Of a stretch of 64,000 nt of DNA, positions 42,989 through 53,631 are shown piece after piece (position 1 is the stretch's first letter; every line of letters begins with the position of its first letter). A program made the position numbers and the translations under genes. The notes under the pieces were generated by a model. That model made no database searches. It was not told the DNA's origin and saw only the letters and a program-made list of their open reading frames with translations. Origin of the DNA: VRUE01 sp963714155 (GTDB lineage Bacteria; Actinomycetota; Thermoleophilia; Solirubrobacterales; 70-9); NCBI GenBank assembly GCA_963714155.1, contig OY970236.1, forward strand, positions 2,356,001 through 2,420,000. The letters are read 5' to 3'.

Positions 42989-43090
42989 TCAGTCTATCTA
43001 TACGTAGCGCGGCGGGACATTAGCGCCAGATCCGCTCCGCTGTGCCTTTGCCCCCTACGGCCAGGCAAACGAACACCGGAAGGGCCGCGT

Positions 43091-43510
43091 CTAGACGTCG
43101 TCGCGCTCGGAAGCGTTGTCGCGGATGAAATCGACGATGTCGTCGGTTCCCGCCCCGGGGGTGAAGACCTCGGCGACGCCGAGCTTCTTCAGCTCGGGGA
43201 TGTCCTCGGCCGGGATCGTGCCGCCGACCGTGACCAGGACGTCGTCGACCCCCTGGGCGGAGAGCAGCTCGACCACCTTCGGCACCAGCGTCATGTGGGC
43301 GCCGGAGAGGATCGAGAGGCCGACCGCGTCGGCGTCCTCCTGAATCACCGTCTCGGCGATCTGCTCCGGCGTCTGGTGCAGGCCGGTGTAGATCACCTCC
43401 ATGCCGGCGTCGCGCAGGGCGCGAGCGATGATCTTGGCGCCGCGGTCGTGCCCGTCCAAGCCGGGCTTGGCGACGACGACGCGGATCTTGCGGGCGGTTG
43501 CGGTGCTCAT
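43091..43510 (-). CDS. Methylmalonyl-CoA mutase, cobalamin-binding subunit
   Basis: The 139-residue protein is a stand-alone B12-binding domain: RVVVAKPGLDGHDRGAKIIARALRDAGMEVIYTGLHQTPEQI holds the D-x-H-x-x-G motif whose histidine ligates cobalt, and SILSGAHMTLVPKVVELL and VTVGGTIPAEDIPELKKLGVAEVFTPG complete the Rossmann-like domain. It pairs with the catalytic subunit encoded 13 bp upstream to turn (R)-methylmalonyl-CoA into succinyl-CoA, the last step of propionate, branched-chain and odd-chain acid breakdown. This split form is typical of archaea and several actinobacteria and contrasts with the fused MutB protein. Confidence 0.94.
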   Translation of the reverse strand: MSTATARKIRVVVAKPGLDGHDRGAKIIARALRDAGMEVIYTGLHQTPEQIAETVIQEDADAVGLSILSGAHMTLVPKVVELLSAQGVDDVLVTVGGTIPAEDIPELKKLGVAEVFTPGAGTDDIVDFIRDNASERDDV

Positions 43511-43523
43511 CAGCGCGGGGAGC

Positions 43524-45146
<1,623 letters not shown>

Positions 45147-45177
45147 TGCACACAGTCTAGGTGCGGCCATCGTCATC

Positions 45178-45227
45178 GGGGTGTGGCGAGTTACCCCCTT
45201 GCAGCGGGGGGAAAGTCGCCACACCCC
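45178..45227 (-). terminator. Double-stem hairpin after the HAD phosphatase gene
   Basis: On the minus strand GGGGTGTGGCGA (45227-45216) pairs with TCGCCACACCCC (45189-45178), enclosing a second stem of five C and five G bases with loop CGCTGCAA. It starts at the last base of the stop codon, so it would form as soon as the gene is transcribed. No T-tract follows. It is similar in design to, but shorter than, the 25-bp-arm elements elsewhere in the window. Confidence 0.65.
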
Positions 45228-46012
45228 TAGCGTCGGGCGGCAAAGCGGCGGGGCGGTTGCTTGCGGCGCGCCGCGATGCGCGAGCCGCCGAAGCCGGCGA
45301 CGGTCGCCAGCAGGGTGACCGCGATCGCGACCAGGCGCCGGCCAAGGCGCTCGAAGCGCAGCGTCTGCCAACCCTCGTCGCGGGCGATCTCCGCCAGCGG
45401 AGGATCGGGGTTGACCACGACCGGGTTGCCGACCGCGCGCAGCATCGGCAGGTCGGAGACCGAGTCGGAGTAGGCGTAGGAAGCAGCGAGATCGATGTCG
45501 TGCTCGGCGGCGAAGATCTGCATCGCCTCGACCTTGCCCTCGCCGTAGACGAAGGGCCCGTCGAAGCGGCCGGTGAGGGCGCCGTCCTCGCCGACTTCGT
45601 AGCGGGTGCCGACGCCACCGTCCATGCCGAGCACGTTGGCCAGCGGCTCGACCACGCCGCTGCCGGCGGCGCTGACGATGAAGGTGGGACGGCCGGCGTC
45701 CTGGTGGGCGTAGACCTCGTCGAGCATCTGCGGGTAGACCCGCGGCAGGATCGCCGCCATCACCTCCGGGTTCATCCGCTCGAAGCTGCGCGCCGGCACC
45801 CCGGCGATCAGTTCGCGCGCGGCTTTCAAGACCTCGCGGGTGCGCTCGTCGGTGGTCCCGCGCAAGCGGTACTGCATGTGCTCGAGGCCCCAGCTGGCCA
45901 GCTGGCGGCGACTGACCAGCTTGTGACGAGCCGCGACGCGGGCGAACTGCATCCCCGACGACCCCGCCATCAGGGTCTTGTCGAGGTCGAAGAACGCCGC
46001 GGCGCGGCTCAC
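45227..46012 (-). CDS. HAD-superfamily (IB) phosphatase with C-terminal membrane helix
   Basis: The 261-residue protein has HAD motif I FFDLDKTLMAGSS (nucleophile and acid Asp), motif II FIVSAAGSG and motif III/IV YAYSDSVSDLPML near residue 180. This places it with SerB-like and PgpP/CicA-type HAD-IB phosphatases, which act on phosphoserine, lysophosphatidic acid or phosphatidylglycerol phosphate. Near residues 228-247 a hydrophobic helix and a basic tail suggest membrane attachment, which favours a lipid-phosphate substrate. It lies 4 bp downstream of a thiolase gene and before the mutase genes on the same strand. Confidence 0.85.
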   Translation of the reverse strand: MSRAAAFFDLDKTLMAGSSGMQFARVAARHKLVSRRQLASWGLEHMQYRLRGTTDERTREVLKAARELIAGVPARSFERMNPEVMAAILPRVYPQMLDEVYAHQDAGRPTFIVSAAGSGVVEPLANVLGMDGGVGTRYEVGEDGALTGRFDGPFVYGEGKVEAMQIFAAEHDIDLAASYAYSDSVSDLPMLRAVGNPVVVNPDPPLAEIARDEGWQTLRFERLGRRLVAIAVTLLATVAGFGGSRIAARRKQPPRRFAARR

Positions 46013-46016
46013 CGGA

Positions 46017-47201
<1,185 letters not shown>

Positions 47202-47299
47202 GGGGCTGCCTTTCTCTGAGTGTTTGTGCCGGATCTCGGCTCGATCAGGGCCGCCTGGCCCACACTTGGGACGATAGCGGGAGGCGCCGACCATCCCTC

Positions 47300-47336
47300 T
47301 ATATAGAACGAGAAACGGCCCCTTCGCGGGGGCCGT
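47300..47336 (-). terminator. Rho-independent terminator between orphan ORF and thiolase gene
   Basis: ACGGCCCC (47315-47322) and GGGGCCGT (47329-47336) pair around TTCGCG. On the minus strand the stem is followed by TTTCTCGTTCTATAT. It lies 10 bp past the stop of the orphan ORF at 47346-47654, supporting transcription of that ORF and insulating the thiolase gene. Confidence 0.8.
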
Positions 47337-47345
47337 CCTCTGAGA

Positions 47346-47654
47346 TCATCTATCTCGACGTCCTAGAACGCCGATCAGTTGTAACGCAGGCATGATAATC
47401 GAAGTGTCGGCGTTAATCAAGCTATCCCTAATATGCTGATTTGCAGGGAAATTCAAGCCGACTGAAGGATCTTGCGATACTTGATAGAAGTTCTTGCCAG
47501 TAGGACCATAAGGCTGCCCAGCCATCCTTGTTCCGTTGAGATGGTGATCGGCCTCTCCATGAGACCTTAAGCCAGCAGTCTCCCCATAACTTTGCGAAAG
47601 GATTCCGCCAGCCCGATAGCTGGCGCTTCTTATGGCCCGTCCTGGCTCATTCAT
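47346..47654 (-). CDS. Orphan hypothetical protein in low-GC patch
   Basis: The 102-residue frame has composition unlike its neighbours (about 50% GC) and no hydrophobic segment. Its middle part, GETAGLRSHGEADHHLNGTRMAGQPYGPTGKN, is rich in Gly, His and Asn, and a more hydrophobic C-terminus ends in LGRRDR. I recognise no domain. A T-tract terminator on the same strand 10 bp after its stop suggests it is transcribed. It may be an acquired orphan, the tail of a lost larger gene such as a toxin module, or an unknown small protein. Confidence 0.45.
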   Translation of the reverse strand: MNEPGRAIRSASYRAGGILSQSYGETAGLRSHGEADHHLNGTRMAGQPYGPTGKNFYQVSQDPSVGLNFPANQHIRDSLINADTSIIMPALQLIGVLGRRDR

Positions 47655-48026
47655 CAGCCCAGAAGGGCTTCTGACCTCCGCTTCCTAGGTGGCTTGTTCG
47701 AGACGCGAGCGTGCAACGTGCGAACAACCTTCATTTAGCCCCTTACCGCGTCCTCGGACGCTTTTTCAGGACTAGATTCAGGATCTGAACGGCCAGGGAC
47801 GCAATTGCGTACCAGTCCGACATCTGCCTTGATAGATGATCTCGTCACCATCGCTACAGATTTTACCGGGGTGACGGGACCTCCATGATCTGAATCAGAC
47901 TCCGCGAGGCACCAAGCCGGGTGGCTCGCGCCTGTTGACGGCTGGTGACGCCAGGCCGAAGCGGAGACGAAATCACCTCTACACGGAAGAGATACACGTG
48001 AGCGAAGCCATAGACTCCCGGGCTCG
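47655..48026. other. Lower-GC intergenic region upstream of pepA
   Basis: These 372 bp between the orphan ORF and pepA hold no convincing gene. The composition is AT-richer than the genome norm. A short hairpin, AGAAGCCCTTCT, lies at the left end. I see no tRNA T-loop, no tmRNA signature and no clear promoter. Together with the ORF to the left this looks like an insertion of foreign DNA between the thiolase and pepA genes. Confidence 0.4.
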
Positions 48027-49463
48027 ATGAAGGTCTCCGTCAGCCAAAGCGAGGTCTCCGCGGTCGACGCGGATCTGGTCGCGATCGGCCTCTGCGAGGG
48101 TGAGGAGCTGCCCGGCGAGCTCGCTTCGGCGCGCGGCGCAGGCGACGCCAAGGGCGGCTTCAAGAAGCTGGCGACGATCCATCCCGACCAACCCGCGCGG
48201 GTGCTGGTTGCCGGATTGGGCAAGCGCGAGGATCTCGACGCCGAGCGGCTGCGAGTTGCCGCGGCGCTGGTCGCCAAAGAGGCCAGCAAGCTGAGTGCGA
48301 CCTCGCTTGCCTGGGTCCTCCCCGATGGGGATGAGCGCAAGGCACTCGCCGAGGGCATCGTCACCGGAACGATTTTGGGCTCCTACAGCTTCGACCAGTT
48401 CAAGAGCGTGGACAGCGACGATCCGGAGCCCGCCGCGCTCGACTCCTTGACTCTGCTGGGCTCGGAGAGCGTCGCTGAGGCCGCCGAGATGGCCCGCGTC
48501 TGCGGCGAGGCGCAGAACCACGCCCGCGACCTGCAGAGCCTTCCCTCCAACGTGGCCACCCCTTCGTATCTCGGACGGCGCGCCCGCGAGATCGCCTCCG
48601 CCTACCCGACGGTGAGCGTCGACGTGCTCGGGCGCGAGGAGATCGCCGAGAAGAAGATGGGCGGCCTGATCGCGGTCAGCCAAGGCGGCCCCGAGGAGCC
48701 CAAGTTGATCGTGCTCCGCTACGAAAACGGTGGCTCCGGCGAGACGCTCGGCTTCGTCGGCAAGGGGGTCACCTTCGATACCGGCGGCATCTCGCTGAAG
48801 ACCCCGGGCGGCATGCACGAGATGAAGATGGACATGTCGGGGGCGGCCGCCGTGCTCGGCGCGGTGCGGGCAATCGCCGAGCTGGAGCTGAAGGTCAATC
48901 TGATCGCCGTCATCCCCTCGACCGAGAACATGCCCTCAGGAACCGCGATCAAGCCCGGCGACATCATCACCCAGTACAACGGCAAGACGGTCGAGGTCAA
49001 CAACACCGACGCCGAGGGGCGCCTGATCCTCGCCGATGCGCTCGCCTACGCGATCGAGCAGGGAGCGGACCGGGTGGTCGACATCGCCACCCTGACCGGG
49101 GCCGTGATGATCGCGCTCGGCTCCACCTACGCCGCGGTGATCTCCAACGACGACGCGCTGGCGGGCGAGGTCGAGGAGGTCGGTCGCGAGACCGGCGAGC
49201 TGGTCTGGCGACTGCCGCTGCACCCGGAGTACACAGCGCTGATGAAGGGCACCGTCGCCGACCTCACCAACGCTGCGGCCAAGCGCAAGGCGGGCACGAT
49301 CTCCGCCGCCGGTTTCCTCGAGGAATTCGTCGGCGACACCCCCTGGGCCCACCTCGACATCGCCGGCACCGCCTGGGACGTCGGTCGTCCCTACACCGGC
49401 AACGACGCCAGCGGCTTCGGCGTCCGCCTGCTGACCGCGTTGGCTCGCTCCGTCGCGTCCTAG
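48027..49463 (+). CDS. pepA: Leucyl aminopeptidase (M17 family)
   Basis: The 478-residue enzyme has the variable N-terminal domain (1-160) and the M17 catalytic domain. FVGKGVTFDTGGISLKTPGGMHEMKMDMSGAAAVLG supplies the catalytic lysine and metal Asp, and VEVNNTDAEGRLILADALAYA is the family signature with two metal ligands and the catalytic arginine. It removes N-terminal leucine and other residues with two metal ions and is usually a hexamer; some members bind DNA. The gene is single and faces the low-GC patch upstream. The thioesterase gene is convergent, 16 bp away. Confidence 0.96.
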   Translation: MKVSVSQSEVSAVDADLVAIGLCEGEELPGELASARGAGDAKGGFKKLATIHPDQPARVLVAGLGKREDLDAERLRVAAALVAKEASKLSATSLAWVLPDGDERKALAEGIVTGTILGSYSFDQFKSVDSDDPEPAALDSLTLLGSESVAEAAEMARVCGEAQNHARDLQSLPSNVATPSYLGRRAREIASAYPTVSVDVLGREEIAEKKMGGLIAVSQGGPEEPKLIVLRYENGGSGETLGFVGKGVTFDTGGISLKTPGGMHEMKMDMSGAAAVLGAVRAIAELELKVNLIAVIPSTENMPSGTAIKPGDIITQYNGKTVEVNNTDAEGRLILADALAYAIEQGADRVVDIATLTGAVMIALGSTYAAVISNDDALAGEVEEVGRETGELVWRLPLHPEYTALMKGTVADLTNAAAKRKAGTISAAGFLEEFVGDTPWAHLDIAGTAWDVGRPYTGNDASGFGVRLLTALARSVAS

Positions 49464-49479
49464 CGATCCCGCGCGGCGC

Positions 49480-50052
49480 TCAGCCGCCGAGGATCATGCA
49501 GGTGGCGATGCCGTGGGCGAGCAGCTTGCCACTCTCGGCCGCGGTGAGATTGGCCTCGGCGGTGGCCTGGCGCCGGCCGGCATAGAGGACGTTGGCCTCG
49601 CAGAGCACGCGGCCGGTGTCGCGGGTGATCGGGCGCACGTACTTGGCCTCGAGGCCAAGCGAGGCGTAGCCGACGCCCGCCGGCAGGGTCGTGTGCACGG
49701 CACAGCCGAGGGCCGAGTCGAGCAGGGTCGCGGCGTAGCCACCGTGGACGACGCCGATCGGGTTGTAGTGCTCCTCGCCCGGTTCGCCCTCGAAGACGAC
49801 CCGCCCCTGCTCCAGCTCGACCGGCCGCAGCCGCATCGTCACTGCGATCGGCGGCGGCGGCACCGTGCCGGTGACCACCGCGGTCATGTACTCCATGCCG
49901 GTCATCGTCGCCCCGGCGGCCGCGGTCGGAACCGGGTCCTGCCAGACGAGGGTGCGGCTGCGGGCGCTCTCGGGGTTGTCTTTGGCGAAGGCTTCCGCCA
50001 CGTCCTGCGCGGTCCCCTCAGGCGCCGTGACGACCCCCGCCTCGGCGCTCAA
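49480..50052 (-). CDS. PaaI-type hotdog thioesterase
   Basis: The 190-residue protein has the hotdog fold in residues about 60-190. The active-site helix region HYNPIGVVHGGYAATLLDSALGCAVHT contains the HGG motif and the downstream Asp typical of PaaI/YbgC-like acyl-CoA thioesterases. An N-terminal extension of about 55 residues precedes it. It would hydrolyse a CoA thioester, possibly aromatic. It is divergent from hxlR across a 260-bp gap that holds two copies of a GTTGCTT-type palindrome, so joint control by HxlR is likely. HxlR/PaaI pairs next to aldehyde dehydrogenase fit degradation of aldehydes or acids. Confidence 0.85.
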   Translation of the reverse strand: MSAEAGVVTAPEGTAQDVAEAFAKDNPESARSRTLVWQDPVPTAAAGATMTGMEYMTAVVTGTVPPPPIAVTMRLRPVELEQGRVVFEGEPGEEHYNPIGVVHGGYAATLLDSALGCAVHTTLPAGVGYASLGLEAKYVRPITRDTGRVLCEANVLYAGRRQATAEANLTAAESGKLLAHGIATCMILGG

Positions 50053-50231
50053 CGACCCGTCCTTCGCGCCTGCGCGTGGCCGCGCTCACGGGCCGATCGC
50101 GGACTCGCCGGATAGACCAGATCAGCGGTGATCTCGGCCTGGCTGATCGAGATTCGCGGGGCCTTGGAGCGCTGGTGATGCTTATGTCTTGGGATCAGCC
50201 TCATTGCGTCGCCTCCATCGGGGCTCATCGT

Positions 50232-50291
50232 GAGTTGCTTCAAGCAACTCCTGCATCCGGAACCCTAAACCAGTTAGTTGCTTGACGCAAC
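50232..50291. promoter_or_regulatory. Two predicted HxlR operators
   Basis: GAGTTGCTTCAAGCAACTC (50232-50250) is a perfect palindrome with 9-bp arms. GTTGCTTGACGCAAC (50277-50291) is a second, slightly degenerate copy. The centres are 43 bp apart, about four helical turns, so both would be on one face of the DNA. They lie between the divergent thioesterase and hxlR genes, and the second lies just before hxlR. Confidence 0.7.
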
Positions 50292-50312
50292 CCAGTGTGC
50301 AAAGATCACTCT

Positions 50313-50795
50313 GTGCTGCGCAACGACTATCCAGGTCAGGTCTGCTCGATCGCCCGCTCACTGGAAGTCGTCGGCGAGCGCTGGTCGCTGCTGATCGTGC
50401 GCGACGTGATGAACGGGCACCGCCGCTTCGATCAGCTGCAGAAAGCCCTCGGCGTGGCACGCAACGTGCTCTCCGCCCGCCTGCAACGCCTGCTCGAGGA
50501 GGACATCCTCGAGCGCCGTCCCTACCAGCGCAACCCGGAGCGCTACGAGTACTTCCTCACCGAGAAGGGCCTCGACCTCTGGCCGGCCCTGATCGCGCTG
50601 CTCAACTGGGGTGACCGCTACTCCCCCAGCCCCGACGGCCCGCCAATGCTGATCGTCCACAAGGAGTGCGGCGGCGTGGTCAGCGATCGGGGCATCTGCG
50701 AGAGCTGCGGCAAGGTCCTCCACGCCCGCGACGCGACGGCAGTGCCGGGCCCCGGCCTCTCCACCGACCTCGCCCTCGCCTCCACAGCCAACTAG
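50313..50795 (+). CDS. HxlR family transcriptional regulator
   Basis: From the GTG at 50313 the protein is 160 residues; a GTG at 50295 is possible. The winged-helix domain is typical: VCSIARSLEVVGERWSLLIVRDVMNGHRRFDQLQKALGVARNVLSARLQRLLEEDILERRPYQ, which includes the cysteine often used as a redox or aldehyde sensor near residue 8. A C-terminal extension holds CGG and CESC cysteines, a zinc-ribbon-like tail seen in part of the family. It probably acts on the two palindromes upstream and may sense electrophiles for the aldehyde dehydrogenase that follows. Confidence 0.9.
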   Translation: MLRNDYPGQVCSIARSLEVVGERWSLLIVRDVMNGHRRFDQLQKALGVARNVLSARLQRLLEEDILERRPYQRNPERYEYFLTEKGLDLWPALIALLNWGDRYSPSPDGPPMLIVHKECGGVVSDRGICESCGKVLHARDATAVPGPGLSTDLALASTAN

Positions 50796-50841
50796 CGACT
50801 GTCGATCTGAGCACCCTATGGTGTGTTCAGATCGACAGTCG
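50796..50841 (+). terminator. Near-continuous hairpin between hxlR and the aldehyde dehydrogenase gene
   Basis: CGACTGTCGATCTGA (50796-50810) pairs perfectly with 50827-50841, and inside it CACC pairs with GGTG. It starts at the first base after the hxlR stop codon. Only three T bases follow, so it may be a processing or stability hairpin, or an operator, instead of a strong terminator. The aldehyde dehydrogenase ATG is 32 bp further on. Confidence 0.6.
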
Positions 50842-50873
50842 ATTTGGCAAACCTGGGTAGCAAGGAGGGCGTG

Positions 50874-52310
50874 ATGGCGACGGCGGCTGAGGTTCAGGCG
50901 AAGGACAAGGTCTTCATCGGCGGCGAGTGGGTTGAGCCGGAGGCGAGCGGGACCCTCGAGGTCATCAACTCGACCAGCGAGGAGACGATGGGGTCGATTC
51001 CCGCTTGCACGAGCGCCGACGCCGACCGGGCGGTGGCTGCCGCTCGCGACGCCTTCGAGTCGTGGTCGCAGACTTCGCTCGAGGAGCGCGCCGGCTACAT
51101 GAGCGCGATCTCCGCCGGCCTCGCCGAGCGCGCCGATGAGATCGCGGCGACGATCTCGCAGGAGCTCGGCATGCCGCTGACGCTGAGCAAGATGATCCAG
51201 GCCGGTTTGCCGATCGCCCAGTTCGGGGCGATGCCGAAGCTGATGGAGGAAGTGCGCTGGGAGGAGGAGATCGGCAACTCACGGGTGCTGCGCGAGCCGG
51301 CCGGCGTGCTGGGCGCGATCACTCCCTGGAACTACCCGCTCAACCAGATCGCCTGCAAGGTCGCCCCCGCCCTTGCCGCCGGCTGCACCGTCGTGCTCAA
51401 GCCGAGCGAGATCGTGCCGCTCAACGCTTTCATCCTCGCCGAGGTAATCGAGGCCGCCGGCCTGCCCGCCGGGGTCTTCAACCTCGTCACCGGCACCGGA
51501 CCGGTCGTCGGCGAGGCGATCGCCGGCCACCCCGGCGTCGACATGGTCTCCTTCACCGGCTCGACCCGGGCCGGCCGCCGCGTCTCCGAGCTCGCCTCGG
51601 CGACGGTGAAGCCGGTCGCGATGGAGCTCGGCGGCAAGTCGCCGAACGTGATCCTCGAGGACGCCGACCTGAGCAAGGCCGTGCCCGACGGGGTCGGCAA
51701 GTGCTACCTCAACTCGGGCCAGACCTGCAGCGCCCTGACGCGGATGCTGGTCCCGCGCGAGAAGCTTGCCGAAGCCGAGGAGATTGCGGTTCAAGCGGCC
51801 GAGACCTTTACGCCGGGCGACCCCTTCGAGGACACCACTCGCCTCGGCCCACTCGTATCCGAGACCCAGCGCGAGCGGGTGCGCGGCTACATCGAGAAGG
51901 GTGAGAACGAAGGGGCCAAGCTGATCACCGGTGGCGCGGCGGCGCCGGAGGGCCTGGACAAGGGCTACTTCGTCCGCCCCACGGTCTTCTCCGAGGTGAC
52001 GCCGGAGATGACGATCGCCCAGGAGGAGATCTTCGGCCCGGTGCTGGCGATCCAGCCCTACGACGGTGAGGACGACGCTGTGCGGATCGCCAACGACACC
52101 GACTACGGCCTCGCCGGCGGCGTCTGGTCGGCGGACCAGGAGCGCGCGATCTCGGTCGCCAAGCGGATCCGCACCGGACAGATCGAGATCAACGGCGGCG
52201 CCTTCAACCCGCTGGCGCCGTTTGGCGGGTACAAGCAGTCGGGGCATGGGCGCGAGAACGGGCGCTATGCGATCGAGGAGTTGCTGCAGGTGAAGTCGCT
52301 GCAGCTATAG
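50874..52310 (+). CDS. Aldehyde dehydrogenase family protein
   Basis: From the ATG at 50874, with AAGGAGG 5 nt upstream, the enzyme has 478 residues. GAITPWNYPLNQIACKVAPALAAGCTVVLKPSE contains the catalytic Asn and NAD-binding residues. The general base is the Glu in VAMELGGKSPNVI, and the nucleophile is the cysteine in NSGQTCSALTRML near residue 285. EEIFGPVLAI and FGGYKQSGHGREN close the fold. It oxidises an aldehyde to the acid with NAD(P)+; which aldehyde is not clear. An upstream in-frame start at 50823 overlaps the hairpin and was rejected. It likely belongs to the HxlR-controlled group. Confidence 0.94.
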   Translation: MATAAEVQAKDKVFIGGEWVEPEASGTLEVINSTSEETMGSIPACTSADADRAVAAARDAFESWSQTSLEERAGYMSAISAGLAERADEIAATISQELGMPLTLSKMIQAGLPIAQFGAMPKLMEEVRWEEEIGNSRVLREPAGVLGAITPWNYPLNQIACKVAPALAAGCTVVLKPSEIVPLNAFILAEVIEAAGLPAGVFNLVTGTGPVVGEAIAGHPGVDMVSFTGSTRAGRRVSELASATVKPVAMELGGKSPNVILEDADLSKAVPDGVGKCYLNSGQTCSALTRMLVPREKLAEAEEIAVQAAETFTPGDPFEDTTRLGPLVSETQRERVRGYIEKGENEGAKLITGGAAAPEGLDKGYFVRPTVFSEVTPEMTIAQEEIFGPVLAIQPYDGEDDAVRIANDTDYGLAGGVWSADQERAISVAKRIRTGQIEINGGAFNPLAPFGGYKQSGHGRENGRYAIEELLQVKSLQL

Positions 52311-52316
52311 CTCCCA

Positions 52317-52441
52317 GGGGAGGGCTGGGGTGCCCCTCCCGCTTGCTGGGTTTTTCGCCTTGGGACTGCGCCGCCGTCCGAGGATGTTGCAGGGCGAAAA
52401 AGGGGACGCCGCTGCTCGGGAGGGACACCCCAGCCCTCCTC
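52317..52441 (+). terminator. Long hairpin element E after the aldehyde dehydrogenase gene
   Basis: Arms 52317-52341 and 52417-52441 pair over 25 bp with two mismatches, enclosing 75 nt. The core has its own inner stem, TTTTTCGCC with GGCGAAAAA, around a 32-nt loop. It starts 6 nt after the stop codon. Arm length and placement match elements C and D (25 bp, right after a stop codon), but the core is not clearly homologous. It could terminate or insulate the ALDH gene from the acyl-CoA dehydrogenase gene behind. Confidence 0.65.
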
Positions 52442-52465
52442 ACCGGCGCAATAGGCTGCTCGCCT

Positions 52466-53611
52466 ATGAACTTCGAGCTTTCAGATGAGCAGCGGCTGCT
52501 GCGGGACACGGTTAGGGACTTTGCCCTCCAGGAGGTGAAGCCCGTGGCCGAGGAGTTGGATCGGACGAAGAGCTTCCCTTACGAGATCGTTGGGAAGCTC
52601 GGGGGGCTTGGGTTGATGGGGATCCCGTTTCCGCAGGAGTACGGCGGCGGCGGCGCGGACACGCTGAGCTACGTGCTGGCGGTGGAAGAGCTGGCGCGGA
52701 TCGATTCGTCGGTCTGCATCACGATGGCGGCGCATACGTCGCTGGGGACGATGCCGATCTATCTGTGGGGGAGCGACGAACAGAAATCGGAGTGGCTGCC
52801 GCGGCTCTGCACCGGCGAGAAACTCGCCTCGTTCGGGCTGACCGAGCCGGAGGCCGGGTCAGATGCCGGCAACGTGCGGACCACGGCAAAGCTGGATGGC
52901 AGCGAGTGGGTCGTCAACGGGGCCAAGCAGTTCATCACCAACTCGGGGACGGATATCTCGGGCTGCGTCTCGATCACCGCCGTCACCGGCGAGGCGAACG
53001 GGCGCAAGGAGATCTCCAACCTGATCGTGCCCAACGGCACGCCCGGCTACGAGGCCGGCGAGCCCTACCGCAAGATGGGCTGGAACGCCTCCGACACGCG
53101 GCCGCTCAGCTTCGAGGACTGCCGCCTGCCGGAGAGCAGCCTGATCGGCCGCCGCGGCGACGGCTTCAAGAACTTCCTCCACATCCTCGACGGCGGCCGG
53201 ATCGGCGTCGCGGCGATGGGCGTCGGCCTCGCCCAGGGTGCCCTCGACGAGGCGATCGCTTACGCCAAGGAGCGCCAGGCCTTCGGCCAGGCGATCGCCA
53301 AATTCCAGTCGATCCAGGCCAAGATCGCCGACCTCTCGGCCCAGATCGAGGCCGCCCGCCTGCTCACCTGGCGCGCCGCGCTGGAGAAGGACGCGGGCCA
53401 GTCGTTCACCCTGACCGCCGCCCAGGCGAAGCTGATCACCGGGCGCCTCGCCGTCCGAGCGACCGAGGAGGCGGTGCAGATCCACGGCGGCTACGGCTTC
53501 ATCGAGGAGTACCCGGTCTGCCGCTTCTACCGCGACGCCAAGATCCTCACCATCGGCGAGGGCACCGACGAGGTGCAGCAGATGGTGATCGCCCGCCAGC
53601 TCGGCTGCTGA
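52466..53611 (+). CDS. Acyl-CoA dehydrogenase
   Basis: From the ATG at 52466 the enzyme has 381 residues: MNFELSDEQRLLRDTVRDFA is the standard start. FAD and substrate contacts appear in FGLTEPEAGSDAGNVRTTA and YGFIEEYPVCRFYRDAKILTIGEGTDEVQQMVIARQLG; the Glu in EGTDE is in the usual catalytic-base position for short/medium-chain members. It introduces a trans-2 double bond in acyl-CoA and gives electrons to EtfAB, encoded 10 kb away. The open frame starts earlier (52343) but only through hairpin element E. It is a single gene, with orphan membrane ORFs behind. Confidence 0.95.
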   Translation: MNFELSDEQRLLRDTVRDFALQEVKPVAEELDRTKSFPYEIVGKLGGLGLMGIPFPQEYGGGGADTLSYVLAVEELARIDSSVCITMAAHTSLGTMPIYLWGSDEQKSEWLPRLCTGEKLASFGLTEPEAGSDAGNVRTTAKLDGSEWVVNGAKQFITNSGTDISGCVSITAVTGEANGRKEISNLIVPNGTPGYEAGEPYRKMGWNASDTRPLSFEDCRLPESSLIGRRGDGFKNFLHILDGGRIGVAAMGVGLAQGALDEAIAYAKERQAFGQAIAKFQSIQAKIADLSAQIEAARLLTWRAALEKDAGQSFTLTAAQAKLITGRLAVRATEEAVQIHGGYGFIEEYPVCRFYRDAKILTIGEGTDEVQQMVIARQLGC

Positions 53612-53631
53612 CGCTAACTGGTCGCGGCGCC

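Noticed and set aside
50049..50243. 64-codon minus-strand frame overlapping the thioesterase start by 4 bp
   Set aside because: The composition is basic and featureless, and the frame covers the divergent regulatory gap with an HxlR box. The overlap looks accidental.
52317..52441. Element E as a member of family 3
   Set aside because: It has the same 25-bp arm length and placement, but its core is 75 nt with a different inner stem and no GCGCAGCAGGTC motif; I keep it as a singleton.
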